Shown: positions 17,897-26,214 of the stretch, one piece after another
Numbering within the stretch: position 1 is the first letter of the stretch
How the letters are laid out: each line of letters opens with the position of its first letter
Notes under the pieces: generated by a model
Seen by the model: the letters and a program-made list of their open reading frames with translations, nothing else
The model's database searches: none
Told to the model about the DNA's origin: nothing
Made by a program: the position numbers and the translations under genes
Assembly: GCA_000173575.1 (NCBI GenBank)
Contig: ABYL01000002.1
Span: forward strand, 80,459 to 144,458
DNA from: Burkholderia sp. H160
Lineage (GTDB): Bacteria > Pseudomonadota > Gammaproteobacteria > Burkholderiales > Burkholderiaceae
DNA length: 64,000 nt
Direction: 5' to 3'

Positions 17897-18523
17897 TTAT
17901 TGAACGGTCCCTACACCATTGCGTATCGCATAGTCGATCAGTTGCGCATTGCTGGTGAGATTCAGCTTCGAGAGGATGCGGCTGCGATACGTGCTGGCCG
18001 TTTTTACACTGATAAAGATGAGCCGCCCGATTTCCGTCAATGATTTTCCGCTCACGATAAGCTGAAGGATCTGCAACTCGCGCGCGGACAGACTGTAATG
18101 CGGGGGGCGCGATTCGCTATCTTCCTCAACCGATGCGAGTGCCGCACGTGCAGGGCGGCGTCCCTGGGCGGCAGACCGAAGCGCGTCAAACAGCGCGTCC
18201 GGCGTCGTGTCTTTCGACAGATATCCGTTCGCACCGAGGCGAACTGCCTCCGCGCCGAATTGCGCTTCCGGGTACATCGACATCACGAGCACCCGAAGGT
18301 TGGGTTTGGTCCGTCGAATGCTTTCGAGCACTTCGAGACCGCTGCGCCCGTTGAGATTGATATCGAGAATGACGACGTCGAAGTCCTGATCGCGCACGAG
18401 CGATAAAGCTTCGGCACTATTCGAGGCCTCCGCCGCTACGCAGTATTCAGGCTTATCGGAGATAAGCCGGCGCAGGCCCGAGCGGAAAATGGTGTGGTCG
18501 TCCACAAGAAGGATGCGGGTCAC
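17897..18523 (-). CDS. LuxR/NarL-family response regulator
   Basis: The 208-residue protein has a receiver domain at residues 1-120 with the acidic pair D8-D9, the phosphoacceptor D54 in VVILDINLNG, a Ser in LVMSMYP and the Lys in YLSKDT. A LuxR-type helix-turn-helix follows at about 145-205 (LSARELQILQLIVSGKSLTEIGR). It should be phosphorylated by the kinase encoded immediately upstream; its ATG overlaps the kinase stop by four bases. Targets are unknown. Confidence 0.92.
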   Translation of the reverse strand: MTRILLVDDHTIFRSGLRRLISDKPEYCVAAEASNSAEALSLVRDQDFDVVILDINLNGRSGLEVLESIRRTKPNLRVLVMSMYPEAQFGAEAVRLGANGYLSKDTTPDALFDALRSAAQGRRPARAALASVEEDSESRPPHYSLSARELQILQLIVSGKSLTEIGRLIFISVKTASTYRSRILSKLNLTSNAQLIDYAIRNGVGTVQ

Positions 18524-19401
18524 TTGTCCTGCTCCCCGCTGCCAAGCGGAAAGCTCAGCTTGATACAGGTGCCGCGCGGCGTACGCGGTAGCACCAGAAA
18601 TTCGCCACCGACATCCCTGGCTCGTTCCCGCATGCCTACGATTCCCATCGCACCGGCCCTGCGGCTAGGCGGATCGACACCCACGCCGTCGTCTTCCACG
18701 AAGAGTTCCAGTTTCCTGTCGCCTGAGATGAGACGCACGACGACGCGCGTTGCATTTGCGTGGCGCACGACATTGGTGAGCGCCTCCTGAAAGATCCGGT
18801 AGGCGGCGAGCTTTTGAACGGACGTGAGCAGGGGCAGCGAACGATTCAGGCTCAATTCCGAACTCAAGCCGTGACGTGGACAAAAACGATCGAGATGATT
18901 ACGTATTGCGGCGTCGAGCCCGAGATGATCGAGCGCCGCCGGATGAAGCGATTCGGAGACCTCGCGCACGACATCGATTCCTTCCTGCACGGAAGTGATC
19001 AGATCGTTCGCGATTTCGGCAAGGTCGCTGGCTTTGGCGCGTTCGAGTATCCGGTTCGCGTCCATCTTGATCGCCGTGAGGATGCCGCCGAGCACATCGT
19101 GAACCTCGCGCGCTTCGCCGAGCGTGGTCGCGATTGCCTGCCGGGCTATATGGGGATTGAGATGACGTCGGTCGAACAGGGCGGCGGCTCCAGTCGTATG
19201 GCAGTTGAAGCGAGGCATTTCGCACCAAACACGTATCTGCTCGCGGCCAGCATTATTGCGCTGGCCGATAGCACATGCGGATTCTGTACGGAAGCGCATT
19301 TGCCTGAAGGCGCGACATCTTTCACGACTGTCGAACTCAAGAGCAATCATTTGTCTACCATACGCTCCGGTGCTGTGACATGCGTCGCGACGGCGGTGCA
19401 T
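18520..19401 (-). CDS. Sensor histidine kinase, HisKA_3 type, short N-terminus
   Basis: The 293-residue frame holds a HisKA_3 dimerisation region with the phospho-His in EVHDVLGGILTAIKMD. A HATPase domain follows with an N-box-like FQEALTNVVRHANA, the G1 box VEDDGVGV and MGIVGMRERA. It pairs with the overlapping NarL-type regulator. The first 80 or so residues resemble no sensor domain and contain no membrane helix, and the usual linker before the His box is only partly recognisable. The gene is therefore probably truncated at its 5' end or the true start lies downstream, for example at Met62 (19218). No good ribosome binding site is visible for either. Confidence 0.7.
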   Translation of the reverse strand: MHRRRDACHSTGAYGRQMIALEFDSRERCRAFRQMRFRTESACAIGQRNNAGREQIRVWCEMPRFNCHTTGAAALFDRRHLNPHIARQAIATTLGEAREVHDVLGGILTAIKMDANRILERAKASDLAEIANDLITSVQEGIDVVREVSESLHPAALDHLGLDAAIRNHLDRFCPRHGLSSELSLNRSLPLLTSVQKLAAYRIFQEALTNVVRHANATRVVVRLISGDRKLELFVEDDGVGVDPPSRRAGAMGIVGMRERARDVGGEFLVLPRTPRGTCIKLSFPLGSGEQDK

Positions 19402-19523
19402 CTAGGCAAAAGCACGCAGGTTTGGGATGCAGTTGTTAAAGAGGAAGTGTCCGGGAAAACGCTTGCTCTTTATCGGTGTACGCAGATGATTTTGTGGCCA
19501 AAGTCGTAATCCGCGAAGCGCTT

Positions 19524-20177
19524 TCATGGTCGCAGACCCGGATCAAGCCGCCGCTTTGGCGCGGTCTGCTGGGCGAGCAGAGCTTGAATGAGAAGATTGC
19601 CAAGTTCCGCCTCGTACTGGTCCGAGCTCCATCCGCGTTCGACTACGAGTCGCCGGTACATTTCATGGCCGGTCAAGCTCCAAAGCAGGTCGTGGGCAAC
19701 GTTTGTATCGAGATATCGCGCAAGTTTGTTGGCTGCGGATAATGTCTCAATCACGCCAGCAAGCGATGCGAACCGGATCTGTTCACGTTCCTGTACGACG
19801 TCGCTCAGTTCGCCAGCCAGGTTGTCTCCGATGCTCAGAACTTTCCCGATAGCGTCGTAGATTCGGCGCGCCATGCGCGCGCACCGCCGCAACTGATCTT
19901 CTGCCGTGACGACAGCGACGGGAAGTTCGTCCTGCCGTACCGATGCAACGACGGTCTCCAAGAGCGCGGCCAACACGGCCGCCTTCGAACCGAACGCTGC
20001 ATAGACGGTTTGCGGCGACACGCCGGCTCGATTCGCAATCGCGTCGATCGTCGTATCGACATAACCATGCCGGGTGAACAACCACTTCGAGGCCGCGATG
20101 ACCCGGGCGCGGGTCTGCTCGGCTTGCTTGCGGCGCGCCGGAGAGCGATAGGTTCGGGTTGGTCGGCTGCTGGACAT
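19524..20177 (-). CDS. TetR/AcrR-family transcriptional regulator
   Basis: The 217-residue protein has an N-terminal TetR helix-turn-helix at about residues 20-66 (ARVIAASKWLFTRHGYVDT, IDAIANRAGVSPQTVYAAFGSKAAVL) and a variable C-terminal ligand domain. It is divergent from a small membrane protein gene. The spacer between them carries a perfect palindrome just before the regulator start codon, so autoregulation and control of the neighbour are likely. The ligand is unknown. Confidence 0.9.
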   Translation of the reverse strand: MSSSRPTRTYRSPARRKQAEQTRARVIAASKWLFTRHGYVDTTIDAIANRAGVSPQTVYAAFGSKAAVLAALLETVVASVRQDELPVAVVTAEDQLRRCARMARRIYDAIGKVLSIGDNLAGELSDVVQEREQIRFASLAGVIETLSAANKLARYLDTNVAHDLLWSLTGHEMYRRLVVERGWSSDQYEAELGNLLIQALLAQQTAPKRRLDPGLRP

Positions 20178-20183
20178 ATTGAG

Positions 20184-20197
20184 TATAGTAAACTATA
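20184..20197. promoter_or_regulatory. Candidate TetR operator
   Basis: TATAGTAAACTATA has perfect 6-bp inverted arms (TATAGT/ACTATA) around AA, in an AT-rich island inside GC-rich DNA. It lies seven bases from the TetR start codon and about 44 bases from the divergent membrane protein gene, where a bound repressor would block both promoters. Confidence 0.65.
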
Positions 20198-20240
20198 TTT
20201 AATATACGGCAATAAACTCATTATGGAATGCGGGCCGTTT

Positions 20241-20708
20241 ATGAGCACGGATTTCAGGCTGATCACCCTTGTCGTCGCGGTAGTCATCGGATCCGTCCTG
20301 CTGGGCGGCGGCATGTACGAGACGCTCCTTGTCGATAGGGTCTGGCCCAGGAACCCCGCAATCATCCAGCCAGCGCGTGGCGGAATCACCCGCGGGCTTT
20401 TTTGGACCGTGGTCCATCCGCCCTACGAGTTGGCGCTGCTTGCCAGCCTTTGGCTGAATTGGGATTTGCAGCCTGCACGGCCGTGGTTGATCGTGGCGCT
20501 TGCCTGCCACGTTGCGGCGCGCACCTGGTCATTTATTTATTTCATTCCAAGGGCGCTTCGTTTCGAGAAGATTGGGGACTTGACCGAGGGGCAGCGACAG
20601 CAGGCGAAACGGTGGGTGAGACTTAGTCGGGTGCGTCCGTTTATCGAGCTCGCCTCGATCACCGCATTGTGCCTGGCGATCCTCGTTGAAGCGGGACGGA
20701 TCCAGTAA
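20241..20708 (+). CDS. Four-helix integral membrane protein
   Basis: The 155-residue protein has about four hydrophobic helices: LITLVVAVVIGSVLLGGGMYE, a helix after FWTVVHPPYELALLASLWL, LIVALACHVAARTWSFIYF and IELASITALCLAILV. The layout and the conserved WP..P and arginine loop (FIPRALRFE) resemble DUF1772-like or anthrone-oxygenase-like small membrane proteins, but I cannot name the function. ATG 20223 (six codons longer) is an alternative start; neither has a strong ribosome binding site. It is probably repressed by the divergent TetR regulator. Confidence 0.75.
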   Translation: MSTDFRLITLVVAVVIGSVLLGGGMYETLLVDRVWPRNPAIIQPARGGITRGLFWTVVHPPYELALLASLWLNWDLQPARPWLIVALACHVAARTWSFIYFIPRALRFEKIGDLTEGQRQQAKRWVRLSRVRPFIELASITALCLAILVEAGRIQ

Positions 20709-20959
20709 GCAACTGTTGCGAAATTGTAGTGGCCAACTTGTTTGTGCGATTCACGGACATCGTTTCACATTTTTGAGGTCCGTTTCCGTGTCCAGTATTC
20801 GCGGGAACCGGCCCAAGACTTGCAAAACTTTCTCGAGAAAAGACGTTCAGAAACGAATGCTCTCTCCGGATGACCGGGCAGGAGGAGGCGTCGCCGTCGC
20901 ATAGCTACGGTTCGGGAAGAACGAATAAGCAGTCCGCGAAATCCACGCTCACCGTTCGT

Positions 20960-21190
20960 TCATGGCGTGGCCACCTTAATGTTGTACGTCGCAACTTCCG
21001 TGAAACTTAAAGTCGGAAATGTAGTGATGCAGATTAAATGAATCGTGTGCATACCGGGGGAAAGAGGTTTTATCATCTGCCAGTATCCATCGCTAACAGT
21101 CATGCCTTCGCCATCGTCGGACAGGGGGAGAGTCAGTGGCGAAAAAAATGTTTCGTGGTACCAGGATCTGAAAGAACAGTAACTGCACAC
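20960..21190 (-). pseudogene. C-terminal remnant of an exported protein
   Basis: The frame of 76 residues contains DGYWQMIKPLSPGMHTIHL and ends EVATYNIKVATP. This resembles the last strand pair of secreted proteins whose C-terminus reads DGYW..LKPL.PG.HTI.....YN..V. The signal peptide and most of the protein are missing, and there is no ribosome binding site. I read it as the stump of a lost gene in a decayed region. Confidence 0.45.
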
Positions 21191-21785
21191 GGAGCGTTTG
21201 AAGGTTTCTATGTCAGTTGCCTGTTACGCCGCCCTGAAACAACCTTACCCGCCAACGTTGCCCAGGCAATGCTCGGGGTCTCGCGCGCTTTAAGGTTGCC
21301 TTGATAAAGAGGATTCCTGTCGAAATTGCGGCCACACCTTCCGCGATCGAATCAGGGTGCCGGGACTAGCGGCGCTTTATGGCGCGGATCCGGCACGGTC
21401 TGCAGCTGAATTTTCCGCTCACGTGGCCCCGTCCTTCATGCGCTGACGTCGCCGCGGCACCTCACTCGCAGTCGCGAACCGCAGCACTCGTTTCGTCGAA
21501 ACCTGTGCCAGGCTTGGTGGATCTTCACGTAGCAAGCGCCCGGGTGACGCCGGCGCGCTGCTCGTCGGCTGCGACGCTGATTTGCTCTGGCACCGTGCCG
21601 ACCGGTGCAGGCGACCGATTGTGACCTACACTACAAACGTGTCTTTCGCTTGCCGGGGTGACGCTTTGATGCATTGCAACAATGCTGGTAGCCGATTAAG
21701 GCGGGCGAATGGCCGTGGCACGGGCAACACACCATTATCTGCTGCCTGAATTCATCTGGAAGCGATGTTCAGGAAGGAGGACACC
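21191..21785. other. Non-coding or decayed stretch
   Basis: About 600 bases without a convincing gene. Several short frames exist on both strands but none has a start signal or a recognisable motif. A plus-strand run that ends at a TGA near 21444 could be a decayed gene end; I cannot assign it. The last 30 bases carry the strong ribosome binding site of the next gene. Confidence 0.35.
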
Positions 21786-22112
21786 ATGTTGCAAGCCAGT
21801 GAAATCCAAAAGCGCTTTACTCATCTGCAGCAAACCGTCAGCGAGGCATCACGTGCCATGCACGCCGATGCGTCGATTCCACGGCACTTGATGAACTGGA
21901 TGGATGAACTCGAAAAGGAATGCAAATCGGCAAAGAAGATCATGTCGTCCAAGGACGAGGATCGCATCCGCCAGTGCGTCGATGATCTCGAACGGATCGG
22001 TGATCGTGCGGAACGCGCTTGCCAACAGGCCAGCGGTCTCGCGGCCGGAATCGTGGATACCGTCAGTTCGATGCATTCTGAACTTTCCGATCTGAAGCGA
22101 CAACTGCACTGA
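21786..22112 (+). CDS. Small helical protein of unknown function
   Basis: The 108-residue protein is strongly helical and charged, with heptad-like spacing in SEIQKRFTHLQQTVSEA and in the C-terminal VDTVSSMHSELSDLKRQL, so coiled-coil oligomers are likely. It has two Cys residues and no signal peptide. AGGAAGGAGG precedes the ATG at 21786, and this fixes the start. I recognise no family with a known function. A hairpin follows the stop. Confidence 0.7.
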   Translation: MLQASEIQKRFTHLQQTVSEASRAMHADASIPRHLMNWMDELEKECKSAKKIMSSKDEDRIRQCVDDLERIGDRAERACQQASGLAAGIVDTVSSMHSELSDLKRQLH

Positions 22113-22123
22113 CCTGACTGAGG

Positions 22124-22146
22124 GCCCCGGTCCAATCCGCCGGGGC
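22124..22146 (+). terminator. Probable hairpin terminator
   Basis: GCCCCGG at 22124-22130 pairs with CCGGGGC at 22140-22146 around a 9-base loop, 12 bases after the preceding stop codon. A strong GC stem is followed by only a short A/T stretch. Confidence 0.4.
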
Positions 22147-22263
22147 AAATTACACTTCGGCACGTCAAGACGCACGGCAACGCTCCTGCTTGACGCGTGG
22201 CCGCCTGCTTACGTGTGACTGCCGTGCCCAATAGCGGGGTCATTCTTTGCTTGGAGGTATGCC

Positions 22264-22551
22264 ATGGCCACGTACGTCATCCTGAGCCGTCTCGCTCCTG
22301 ACGCATTCACGGATCCCAGCGAACTGAAGCAGCTCGCCGCCATAGTGGCCGAAAAGATCAGGACTGAATGCCCTGGCGTCACCTGGAAGGATAGCTATCT
22401 GACTCTAGGGCGCTTCGACGTCCTGGACGTTGTCGAGTCGAACGATCTGAGGCAACTCGAGCACGCGGTTTTGATCATCCGCGGCTATGGACACGCCGCT
22501 ACCGAGACCCTGCAGGCGACGCCGTGGAACACGTTCATCGCGGCCCTGTAG
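22264..22551 (+). CDS. GYD-domain-like small protein
   Basis: The 95-residue protein begins ATYVILSRLAPDAF and continues with a ferredoxin-like alpha/beta pattern: SYLTLGRFDVLDVVESND and a late AATETLQATPW. This matches GYD-domain proteins, small cytoplasmic proteins of unknown role often seen beside stress genes. TTGGAGG precedes the ATG at a good distance. Its stop lies only a few bases from the 47-bp repeat discussed below, so it may mark the chromosome side of an island boundary. Confidence 0.8.
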   Translation: MATYVILSRLAPDAFTDPSELKQLAAIVAEKIRTECPGVTWKDSYLTLGRFDVLDVVESNDLRQLEHAVLIIRGYGHAATETLQATPWNTFIAAL

Positions 22552-22556
22552 CGCCA

Positions 22557-22603
22557 GGATGGGTCACCGCAGCGAATCCATAGCGCCTGACCCATTCGCT
22601 GTA
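22557..22603. repeat. Left copy of a 47-bp direct repeat (candidate att site)
   Basis: This copy is 43/47 identical to 40696-40742, in the same orientation. On the minus strand both encode the desaturase C-terminal segment YSEW-RRYGFAAVTHP; three of the four differences are synonymous third positions. Beyond it the minus-strand frame continues for six codons after the shared THP to a stop near 22536. A copy next to an integrase at the other end makes it a candidate attachment site; a vestige of a second desaturase gene is the alternative. Confidence 0.55.
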
Positions 22604-22616
22604 CCGCACGATCGCC

Positions 22617-23522
22617 TCAAGCGCGTCTTTCGCCGGGACATGCACGATGTACACCGGCACATCCAGCCCTGGCGGACGCGATGAGAGCGTCCAGCTTGTC
22701 TACGGTCTTGCATTCGTCAAGCGGCGTGTAGACGGTGAGTTTGCGATCGGAGCCGTCCAGCAGCGCGAAACTGGTGTATTCGAATACCATCAAGCCTTTT
22801 CGCGGATGCCTGATGCGCTTGATATTCGATAACGGATTGAGCACCTCGTGCCTGGGCCACCACGCATTGAATTCATCGCTCCTGTGTCGCAGCGTCGATA
22901 TCAGCCATTCAAAATCAGGATCGCCGACATAGCGGGCACTGTCGTTGCGGAACATCGCAAGGCACACACGCGCCAGTTCCTCCCAGTCAACGAGCAAACG
23001 ACGGTGCCGCGCATTGGCGAAAACCATAAACATCAGATTTCGCTCATCCACCGGAAGCTGCCCGTAGTCTCCAAATACCAATGTGGCTGCTCGATTCCAG
23101 CCCAAGATATCCCAGCGGCGGTCAGTTACGTAAGCGGGCTGGCCTGACAGGCTGGCAAGCATCCGTTGCACCGGTTCTTCGAGCTTTTCTCGATTCGTCG
23201 ACCGGACTTCCGGCGACGGACGATCGCTCAATACGAACAGATGCCGCCGCTCAACGGCGTCCAGTCGCAACGCATCCGCGATCGCTGCCAGCACCTCTTC
23301 AGACGCGCGGACATCGCGACCCTGTTCGAGCCAGGTGTACCACGTGATGCCGACGTCCGCGAGCATTGCGACTTCTTCGCGACGCAGCCCCGGCGTGCGT
23401 CGTCGAAAACCGTCGGGCAAACCGACCGTGGCCGGACTCAAGTGCTCGCGCCGCGACCTCAGGAATGCGCCGAGCTCGGTGCGACGCCTTTCGGCGGCGA
23501 GGGTACTGACGTTCATCGTCAT
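22617..23522 (-). CDS. XRE-family regulator with MmyB-type ligand domain, altered 3' end
   Basis: The 301-residue protein has an N-terminal helix-turn-helix with the family pattern GFRRRTPGLRREEVAMLADVG and WYTWLEQGRDVRAS. An MmyB-like C-terminal domain follows with LGWNRAATLVFGDY and a late LTVYTPLDE. Such regulators usually control an adjacent oxidoreductase, and here an SDR gene is divergent from it. The family normally ends a few residues after the last strand; from about residue 283 the frame runs into DNA whose other frame resembles a different protein. The last 15-20 residues are therefore probably foreign. Start ATG 23522, with 23516 as alternative. Confidence 0.85.
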   Translation of the reverse strand: MTMNVSTLAAERRRTELGAFLRSRREHLSPATVGLPDGFRRRTPGLRREEVAMLADVGITWYTWLEQGRDVRASEEVLAAIADALRLDAVERRHLFVLSDRPSPEVRSTNREKLEEPVQRMLASLSGQPAYVTDRRWDILGWNRAATLVFGDYGQLPVDERNLMFMVFANARHRRLLVDWEELARVCLAMFRNDSARYVGDPDFEWLISTLRHRSDEFNAWWPRHEVLNPLSNIKRIRHPRKGLMVFEYTSFALLDGSDRKLTVYTPLDECKTVDKLDALIASARAGCAGVHRACPGERRA

Positions 23523-23618
23523 CGTGGTAGTTCCCTATACCAGTATCGATCCAGCACTGTTTGTCGCGCGGCAAAGCGCAGAGGATGAGGATCAGATCAA
23601 GTTCCAGTCTATTCAATC

Positions 23619-24446
23619 ATGAACATGACGAACAAGGTTGTGCTGATTACCGGTTCCACAGACGGACTGGGGCGCTGCGTCGCGAAGCGACTGGCAGCCC
23701 AGGGCGCACATGTGCTTGTTCACGGGCGAGACATGGAGCGGGGCGAATACGTCGTTCGCGAGATAGCGGGTGCGGGAGGCAGGGCGACTTTTTATCCGGC
23801 TGATTTGTCTACGTTCGCGGAAGTTCGATCGCTGGCAAGCGCAATCGGACGCGCGCATGATCAACTCGACTTGCTCATCAACAACGCCGGCATCGGGGCC
23901 GGATCGCCTGGCTCGAGCAGGCAAGTCACGGCGGATGGAATCGAATTGCGGTTCGCGGTGAACTACCTCGCCGGCTTTGCCCTGACCAGGCTTCTGCTGC
24001 CTCTTTTGCTGAAGGGCTCCAGATCGCGGATTGTCAATGTTGCTTCCGTGGGACAACGCTCGATTGATTTCGACGACGTGATGTTAAGCCACGGCTACAG
24101 CGGTACCGCGGCGTATTGCCAGAGCAAGCTGGCGCAGATCATGTTCACGTTCGATCTGGCCGACGAGCTGGGGCAGACCGGCGTGACGGCGAATTGTCTG
24201 CATCCGGCCACATACATGGATACAACCATGGTGAGGAATGGCGGAATCACGCCTCTAAGCACTGTCGCGGAAGGTGCGGATGCGGTTCTTCATCTTGGGG
24301 CTGCAACCGGGATGGAAGGCCGTACCGGCCTCTATTTCGATGGCACAAGGCTCTCCAGAGCCCATCCCGACGCCTACGACCCCGCAATTCGCAAGCGACT
24401 GCGTCAGCTCAGCTTTCAGTTGACGGACCCGTCCCTGGCACATTGA
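23619..24446 (+). CDS. Short-chain dehydrogenase/reductase
   Basis: The 275-residue protein is a classical-to-extended SDR with the cofactor motif TGSTDGLG, NNAG in LLINNAGIG, the catalytic Ser in NVASVG and YCQSKLA (YxxxK). The substitution pattern and a long C-terminal tail resemble retinol-dehydrogenase/WW-oxidoreductase-like SDRs. The substrate is unknown. It is divergent from the MmyB-type regulator with a spacer of 96 bases, the usual layout for a regulator and its target. The shorter start at 23625 is possible. Confidence 0.88.
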   Translation: MNMTNKVVLITGSTDGLGRCVAKRLAAQGAHVLVHGRDMERGEYVVREIAGAGGRATFYPADLSTFAEVRSLASAIGRAHDQLDLLINNAGIGAGSPGSSRQVTADGIELRFAVNYLAGFALTRLLLPLLLKGSRSRIVNVASVGQRSIDFDDVMLSHGYSGTAAYCQSKLAQIMFTFDLADELGQTGVTANCLHPATYMDTTMVRNGGITPLSTVAEGADAVLHLGAATGMEGRTGLYFDGTRLSRAHPDAYDPAIRKRLRQLSFQLTDPSLAH

Positions 24447-24519
24447 AACATCGAACTTCGATGTCGGTCCGCCTGGGTTCCGGATACCCGGCATTTTTCA
24501 AAGAACGGAAACTTCAACC

Positions 24520-25267
24520 ATGTCACAACATGTCTTTATTGTGGGCGGCTCTTCCGGAATCGGCTTCGCTACCGCGAGGCGGCTACTGGATCGGGGATAC
24601 ACGGTTACGATTGCTGGGCGAGATTCCGCAAAGCTGGACCAAAGCGAAGGTCGCGTTGGGCGGCGCTGCAAATGCGGTGAGATTCGATGCATCCGATGTA
24701 TCGACCATCGCCGGTACGTTCGCTGAGATTGGCTCAATCGATCATCTGGTTCTCGCGCTCGGCAGTGGCAAGGGCGGAGGCCCGTTTTCAGCCGTCAGTC
24801 TCGATGCGGTGCGCATGGGATTCGATGAAAAAGTGTTTCCTCATTTCGCGTGTGCCCAGGCGGCCCTTTCGACGATTGCGAAAACCGGAAGTATCACTTT
24901 TCTCTCCGCTGTGTCGGCACACTCGGCCATGCCCGGAACAGCGGGCCTCGGCGCGGCGAACGCGGCGATTGCTGCGCTCGTGCCGATCCTGGCGGCGGAG
25001 CTACGCCCGTTGCGGATTAACGCAGTCTCGCCTGGCGTCATTGATACGCCGTGGTGGGACTTTCTCTCAGGGAAAGACAAGGAGTCCGCTTTTGCCGGTT
25101 ATGCGGCGAGAACGCCGGTAGGACGAATTGGCCAGCCTGACGACGTTGCCATGGCGATTGAGTTTCTGATTTCGAACTCCTTCATGTCTGGGCAAACGAT
25201 CATATGCGACGGTGGAATTGGTCTGGATTCGAGTGGTCAGGCCGTACCGCTGACCGAGCCTCGATGA
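24520..25267 (+). pseudogene. SDR-family oxidoreductase split by a +1 frameshift
   Basis: From ATG 24520 the frame reads HVFIVGGSSGIGFATARRLL and GRDSAKLDQ. The remaining SDR sequence (ALGGAANAVRFDASDVSTI, LSAVSAHSAMPG, INAVSPGVIDTPWWD, GRIGQPDDVA, GQTIICDGG) lies in the next frame. Removing one A from the run at 24641-24643 joins both into a normal SDR of about 248 residues. The usual YxxxK is replaced by a GLGAANAAI segment, as in one subgroup of the family. The event may be a real mutation or a base-calling error in a short A-run. It follows the intact SDR gene in the same direction. Confidence 0.8.
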
Positions 25268-25323
25268 CTATGAACGCGGAGGCGATTGCCTCGCTATTCA
25301 AGTTCCCGCGATCAGGCGCCAGG

Positions 25324-26013
25324 CTACTCCGTATTCAGGTAGTTTTTTTCCAGGAATTCGGACCTGAAATTTTGTGGCGGCGTGGGAATGTCTGGCCGAC
25401 CTTCTGGCGTAAAGTCCATGAGATTCCAATACGGCCAAACCGTGTCAACATGATTCGCCGACAATTCAGTTCCCCAGAAATGAAAAATCTTTCCATCTAA
25501 CCTCCTGAATACATGCATCACGGGCCATTGCATATCATCAGAGTCTCCCTGGCATCTGTAATCGGCTTGATACGTAGAGCCCGATCCAGAAACCAGTGCA
25601 ATCTGCGACCATCCACGTTGTTTGGCCCATGCATTGATTCGATCAGCTGGGGCTTTGGCAATCGCTACAAACGCGGCGTGTTGGGTGACTTGATACCAGG
25701 TGCGATCAAACCCATCGACCAGCGACGTACAGGAAGGACAGGGATTGTCCCAGTTCGGTCCGAACATAAATGAGTACAGGAGCAGAGTGTTTTTATCCAC
25801 AAATAGCTCGGAGAATTTCACACTCCTTCCTATTTTCCCATCGTTGGCCCATTGGAAAACATAGTCCTCCTTTAACTGTCCGCCTGGGGGAAGATTGCGG
25901 CGTCTCTCTGCCACCGATTTTACTTTTTCGACAAGCTCTCGTTCGTCTTTAAGCAATAAGTCACGCGCATCGCGATACTCTCTGCTTTCGTTTGGATACC
26001 GTAGTTCACTCAT
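25324..26013 (-). CDS. DUF899 thioredoxin-like protein
   Basis: The 229-residue protein of the DUF899 family has a thioredoxin-like fold. It contains the conserved FMFGPNWDNPCPSCTSLVDGF, with a CPSC pair at the expected redox position, NVDF-like core strands and the C-terminal FWGTEL and WPYWNLMDFTP. Family members are common in soil Proteobacteria and their reaction is unknown. A ribosome binding site (GGAGACG) precedes the ATG. It lies alone between the SDR pair and the IS element. Confidence 0.88.
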   Translation of the reverse strand: MSELRYPNESREYRDARDLLLKDERELVEKVKSVAERRRNLPPGGQLKEDYVFQWANDGKIGRSVKFSELFVDKNTLLLYSFMFGPNWDNPCPSCTSLVDGFDRTWYQVTQHAAFVAIAKAPADRINAWAKQRGWSQIALVSGSGSTYQADYRCQGDSDDMQWPVMHVFRRLDGKIFHFWGTELSANHVDTVWPYWNLMDFTPEGRPDIPTPPQNFRSEFLEKNYLNTE

Positions 26014-26214
26014 GTTCGTCTCCTCTGGAAACTGGTATCTGGGTTCTCCGCTCTGCCGGACACCTTAAACGGCCATGAGGTAGTCTGGAGAGCAGGAAAG
26101 CCCAATCCAAGTGTACTCTCAATGGTCACTCAAGGCCGGGCCGGACGTATTGGCCGGGATGGCCTTGCTTTTCATGAGCCTTGGGATGGAGGCCGGCGGC
26201 TAGCAGCTCTGCCG

